Shown: positions 60,794 to 64,000 of the stretch, piece after piece
How the letters are laid out: each line of letters begins with the position of its first letter
Numbering within the stretch: the first letter of the stretch is position 1
Assembly (NCBI RefSeq): GCF_016097555.1
Contig: NC_054702.1
Coordinates: 71,152,128-71,216,127 of the forward strand
Direction of reading: 5' to 3'
Length of the DNA: 64,000 bases
Source: Gigantopelta aegis
Taxonomy: Eukaryota; Mollusca; Gastropoda; Neomphalida; Peltospiridae
Notes under the pieces: model-generated
The model's input: the letters and a program-made list of their open reading frames with translations, nothing else
Told to the model about the DNA's origin: nothing
Databases searched by the model: none
Program-made: the position numbers and the translations under genes

Positions 60794-61480
60794 TACAGCT
60801 CAGTCGGTTGAGCGCTCGCCTGAGGCGCTCGCCTGAGGTGCTTGCGTCGCAGGATCGAATCACCTCGGTGGATCCATTTAATTGGTTGTTGTTTTTCTCG
60901 TTCCAACCAGTGCCTCATTTTGTTTGTTTCTTGTTTATACATATGTTTTGCATCCAGTTCCGTATGTGGAATGTTTATATACAATAAAAAAATTTTTTTA
61001 TCTTTTTATCTTTATCTTTATCTTTAACTGATCAAATGTCGTGGTATGTGCTGTCTTGTCTGTGGGATGTTGCATACAAAAGATTCTTTAGCTGCTAATG
61101 GAAAAAGGTAGCGGGTTTCCTCTGATGATTACGGGTCAGAATGACCAAATATTTCATATCCAATAGCCGGGGGCGGGACGTAGCCCCGTGGTAAAGCGCT
61201 CGCTCGATGTACGGTCGATCTGGGATCGATTCCCGTCGGTGGGCCATTGAGCTATTTCTCGTTCCAGCCAGTGCACCACGGCTGGTATATCAAAGGCCGT
61301 GGTATGTACTACCCTGTCTGTGGGATGGTGCATATAAAAGAACTCTTGCTGTTAATCAAAAAGAGTAGTCCATGAAGTGGCGACAGCGGGTTTCCTCTCA
61401 ATATCTGTGTGGTCCTTAATGATATGTATGACGCCATATAACCGTAAAATAAAATGTGTTGAGTGCGTCGTTAAATAAAA

Positions 61481-61556
<76 letters not shown>

Positions 61557-61627
61557 ATATATAGCCGATGATTAATCAATCAATGTTGTCTAGTGGTGTC
61601 GTTAAACAAAACAAACTTTAACTTTTC
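60794..61627 (+). mobile_element. SINE with head 3 and tail B, interrupted twice
   Basis: Head 3 is CAGCTCAGTCGGTTGAGCGC with B box GGATCGAATCACC. A short retro-like insert with (TCTTTA)n tail (about 60918-61026) lies in the body. The body resumes at 61030, and a complete head-1/tail-A SINE (61168-61554) sits within tail B, which resumes at CAATATATAGCCGATG and ends GTGTCGTTAAACAAAACAAA at about 61614. Confidence 0.85.
61168..61554 (+). mobile_element. Full-length SINE, head 1, tail A with (CT)36 end, nested
   Basis: GGGCGGGACGTAGCCCCGTG and B box GGGATCGATTCCC are intact. Tail A ends in a pure CT run (61483-61554). CCAATAGCCG before and CCAATATATAGCCG after suggest the target duplication. 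One of the best preserved copies. Confidence 0.93.
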
Positions 61628-61799
61628 AGAGTTTGCATTATCACAAATTACAAAGAGATTATTTTCTAATGTATTGCAGATCTAATACGGACTATTGACT
61701 GATACCAAGGAGGATATGAACACCATTCACTGGACACTGTTAATCCAGGCAGTTTGGTACAGTTGTTGTCTTACTGAAAACATCACACAAACGTCTGGT

Positions 61800-61900
61800 A
61801 AGATATATATGTTTTATTATTATTATTATTTTTTTTTTTTTATTATTATTATTATTATTTTTTTTTTTTTTTTTTTTTTTTTGGGGGGGGGGTCGACCCA
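61800..61900. repeat. (TTA)n/poly-T/poly-G low-complexity tract
   Basis: TTATTATTATT blocks alternate with T runs and end in G9. Confidence 0.9.
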
Positions 61901-62046
61901 TTTAAGACTGGTTACGGATAGGCTAAGCAGTTAAATCATTAAATTTCAAACGGGACGTTTATTTTTAAGGGGTTTATTAGTGCCGGTAGGGTTTCGGATG
62001 GGTGCGTTATAAAACATTTGTTTACCCTCTACACTCCTGTGATTAT

Positions 62047-62290
62047 ACCGCTTTTAAATAGTGTTTTGTTAATACAGAATCTAATATTAAACGTAATTTC
62101 CCCGGCGTGTAGAAGAATATATATTTGGTAGGCTTTACCGAGTCATCTGCCTTTTTAAAACATTAATTCCAAAAGAAAATGCTATTGCTAGAAATGTATG
62201 TGCCATTTTACTGTCGTTAACAACCATTACATTAGCATAAGATTTATAATTTTCTGTACAAATGAACAATATGCAGCTATTCTCGAGTTT
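62047..62290. repeat. Inverted duplicate of 19946-20189
   Basis: The reverse complement of the unique segment beside the SINE at 19560, including the CTATTCTCGAGTTT target-site copy at 62277-62290. Near identical. Confidence 0.92.
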
Positions 62291-62680
62291 CACCGGCCTC
62301 GGTGGCGTCGTGGCAGGCCATCGGTCTACAGGCCGGTAGGTACTGGGTTCGGATCCCAGTCGAGGCATGGGATTTTTAATCCAGATACTGACTCCAAACC
62401 CTGAGTGAGTGTTCCACAAGGCTCAATGGGTAGGTGTAAACCACTTGCACCGACCAGTGATCCATAACTGGTTCAACAAAGGCCATGGTTTGTGCTATCC
62501 TGCCTGTGGGAAGTGCAAATAAAAGATCCCTTGCTGCTAATCGGAAGAGTAGCCCATGTAGTGGCGACAGCGGGTTTCCTCTCAAAATCTGTGTGGTCCT
62601 TAACCATATGTCTGACGCCATATAACCGTAAATAAAATGTGTTGAGTGCGTCGTTGAATAAAACATTTCTTTCTTTCTTT
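62291..62680 (+). mobile_element. SINE, head 2, tail A (duplicated copy)
   Basis: Head GGCCTCGGTGGCGTCGTGG, B box GGTTCGGATCCCAG, body and tail A ending (CTTT)n. It shares the CGTGGCAGGCC variant with the copy at 19560 but lacks the second target duplication. Confidence 0.93.
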
Positions 62681-62689
62681 CCTGTGATT

Positions 62690-62977
62690 ATTGGTATTTA
62701 ACAATGCACTCATTTTAATTACGGTTATATTGCGTCGAACATTGTTTAAGAACCACAGAGAAAATAGAGAGGAAACCCGTGGCCACTGCGCAATAGGCTT
62801 CTCTTTCCGATTAGCAGCAAGGGATCCTACAGGCATGATAATACATACCACGGCCTTGTTATACCAGTTGTGGAGCAATTGCTGGAACGAAAAATATTCC
62901 AAAGGGCCCACCAACAGAGATTGATCCTAGACCGACCGTACACCAATCGAGCGCTCTGGATACCACTGGTTCTGTCC
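62690..62977 (-). mobile_element. Older SINE remnant, head 1, tail A
   Basis: Diverged reverse copy: AACAATGCACTCATTTTAAT, GATTAGCAGCAAGGGATCCT, and a decayed head ending TTCTGTCCC. Confidence 0.8.
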
Positions 62978-62991
62978 CTAGTGCAGCTGGA

Positions 62992-63373
62992 AAGAAAGAA
63001 AGAAATGTTTTATTTAACGACGCACTCAACAGATTTTATTTATGACGTCAGGCATATGGTTACGGACCACACAGATTTTGACAGGAAACCCGCTGTCGCC
63101 ACTACATGGGCTACTCTTTTCGATTAGCAGCAAGGGATCTTTTATTCGCGCTTCCCACAGGCAGGATAGCACAAACCATGGCCTTTGTTGAACCAGTTAT
63201 GGATCACTGGTCGGTGCAAGTGTTTTACACCTACCCATTGAGCCTTGCGGAGCACTCACTCAGGGTTTGGAGTCGGTATCTGGATTAAAAATCCCATGCC
63301 TCGAATGGGATCCGAACCCAGTACCTACCAGCCTGTAGACCGATGGCCTAACCACGACGCCACCGAGACCTGT
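62992..63373 (-). mobile_element. Full-length SINE, head 2, tail A, 14-bp target duplication
   Basis: CTAGTGCAGCTGGA at 62978-62991 and CTAGTGCAGTTGGA at 63374-63387 flank a complete reverse copy with head 2. It is the third head-2 copy in the window. Confidence 0.93.
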
Positions 63374-63382
63374 CTAGTGCAG

Positions 63383-63636
63383 TTGGAGAGACAAGGACTG
63401 GGATGTGGAAATGTACAGCTAAAGAAGTTGAAATATCGGAGGAGCTGTCAGAAAAGAAAAATCAAAGGAAAGTAAAGAAAGGATCCATGATTTTGCTAAC
63501 TAAACGTGGGGGGGGGGGGGGGGCACAAGATTCTAAAAAGGGCAGTTTCAGTTTGTCGAAGGCAAATGATCCGAGCTCCAAAAGGGATAAAGATCTGAAT
63601 GAGGGATTCTGGAGCATGCTCCCCGGAAAATTGTGA
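63383..63636 (+). CDS. Unassigned open frame, possible terminal exon
   Basis: An open stretch after GTGCAG reads GETRTGMWKCTAKEVEISEE, then a lysine-rich part, a GGGGG run from a 16-base G tract, and SKANDPSSKRDKDLNEGFWS with MLPGKL at a TGA. AATAAA overlaps just after the stop (63637). Composition resembles coding sequence more than the surrounding DNA. I recognise no family, and SINEs occupy the upstream side. It could be chance or a dead exon. Confidence 0.22.
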
Positions 63637-64000
63637 AATAAAGATGCCTAGAAACGCGTTTACAGAACAATTTAGTGTTGTATATTATTGTTGGTGATGA
63701 ATTGAAATAAATTTTTAAAATACCATTTATAAGGACACATCAAACATCAATTTCATTATAGTTTTTCAATTATAAACATGTTTCACTTATTTTCAAAACG
63801 ATGTAACACTCAAAATTAGACCTACTTCTAACATGCGTTGTGCGTGACTGTTTCATTATTTTAAAAACTATTCACGTTAGCTTATACTAAATTATACAAC
63901 TCGTGCCAAATGTTCCTGTTCTGGATATTAAAGAAGCAAGCTTTAACATCCAATAAAAGTTAAATAATTATATTTTGAGATATGCATAATTGGCTACGAG

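Noticed and set aside
60794-60870. tRNA gene (CAGCTCAGTCGGTTGAGCGC)
   Set aside because: A and B boxes are present, but no cloverleaf closes, and it continues into SINE body. Likewise heads 1 and 2.

Overview
This 64 kb window is AT-rich metazoan nuclear DNA. The genes are split by GT-AG introns, and no prokaryotic gene organisation is visible. The dominant short interspersed elements (a GGGCGGGACGTAGCCC-type tRNA-like head, and a tail ending GTCGTTAAAYAAAACA) are of a kind I associate with molluscs, most likely a gastropod. That assignment is from memory and was not tested by any search.

Two protein-coding genes can be assembled exon by exon, with every splice junction in phase. (1) On the + strand, positions 142-10512 hold an inscuteable (INSC) orthologue: 13 exons, 511 codons if the small first exon is right. 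It is the adaptor that links Par3 to LGN/GPSM2 for spindle orientation. (2) On the - strand, positions 54717-27424 hold a PRR5/PRR5L (PROTOR) orthologue: 9 exons, 272 codons. It is a subunit of TOR complex 2. Its start codon has an in-frame stop upstream, and its first intron is about 16.4 kb. The two genes converge tail to tail across about 17 kb that holds the probable long INSC 3' UTR, minisatellites and transposon debris. I see no functional link between them.

Layout. 0.1-10.5 kb: INSC exons, with a hAT-type MITE, SINE pieces and hairpins in the introns. 10.5-15.2 kb: AT-rich and almost repeat-free after one MITE, probably the 3' UTR. 15.4-16.7 kb: a 47-bp satellite invaded by a SINE. 17-27 kb: intergenic, with SINEs, MITEs and a 2.3 kb head-to-head inverted repeat. 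27.4-38.3 kb: PRR5 exons 9 to 2, with two minisatellites (one inside a terminal-inverted-repeat element) and a broken Tc1 element. 38.3-54.7 kb: PRR5 intron 1, holding a decayed LINE reverse transcriptase, many SINEs and a foldback element. 54.7-64 kb: upstream of PRR5, with a LINE RNase H tail abutting a hAT transposase fragment, a long inverted repeat, and a dense SINE cluster whose flank duplicates the 19.6-20.2 kb segment in inverted orientation.

I found no new biological system. The unusual content is structural: nested insertions with intact target duplications, modular SINEs with exchangeable heads and tails, MITE-borne minisatellites and near-perfect foldbacks. Stretches not listed are AT-rich DNA in which I could recognise nothing.
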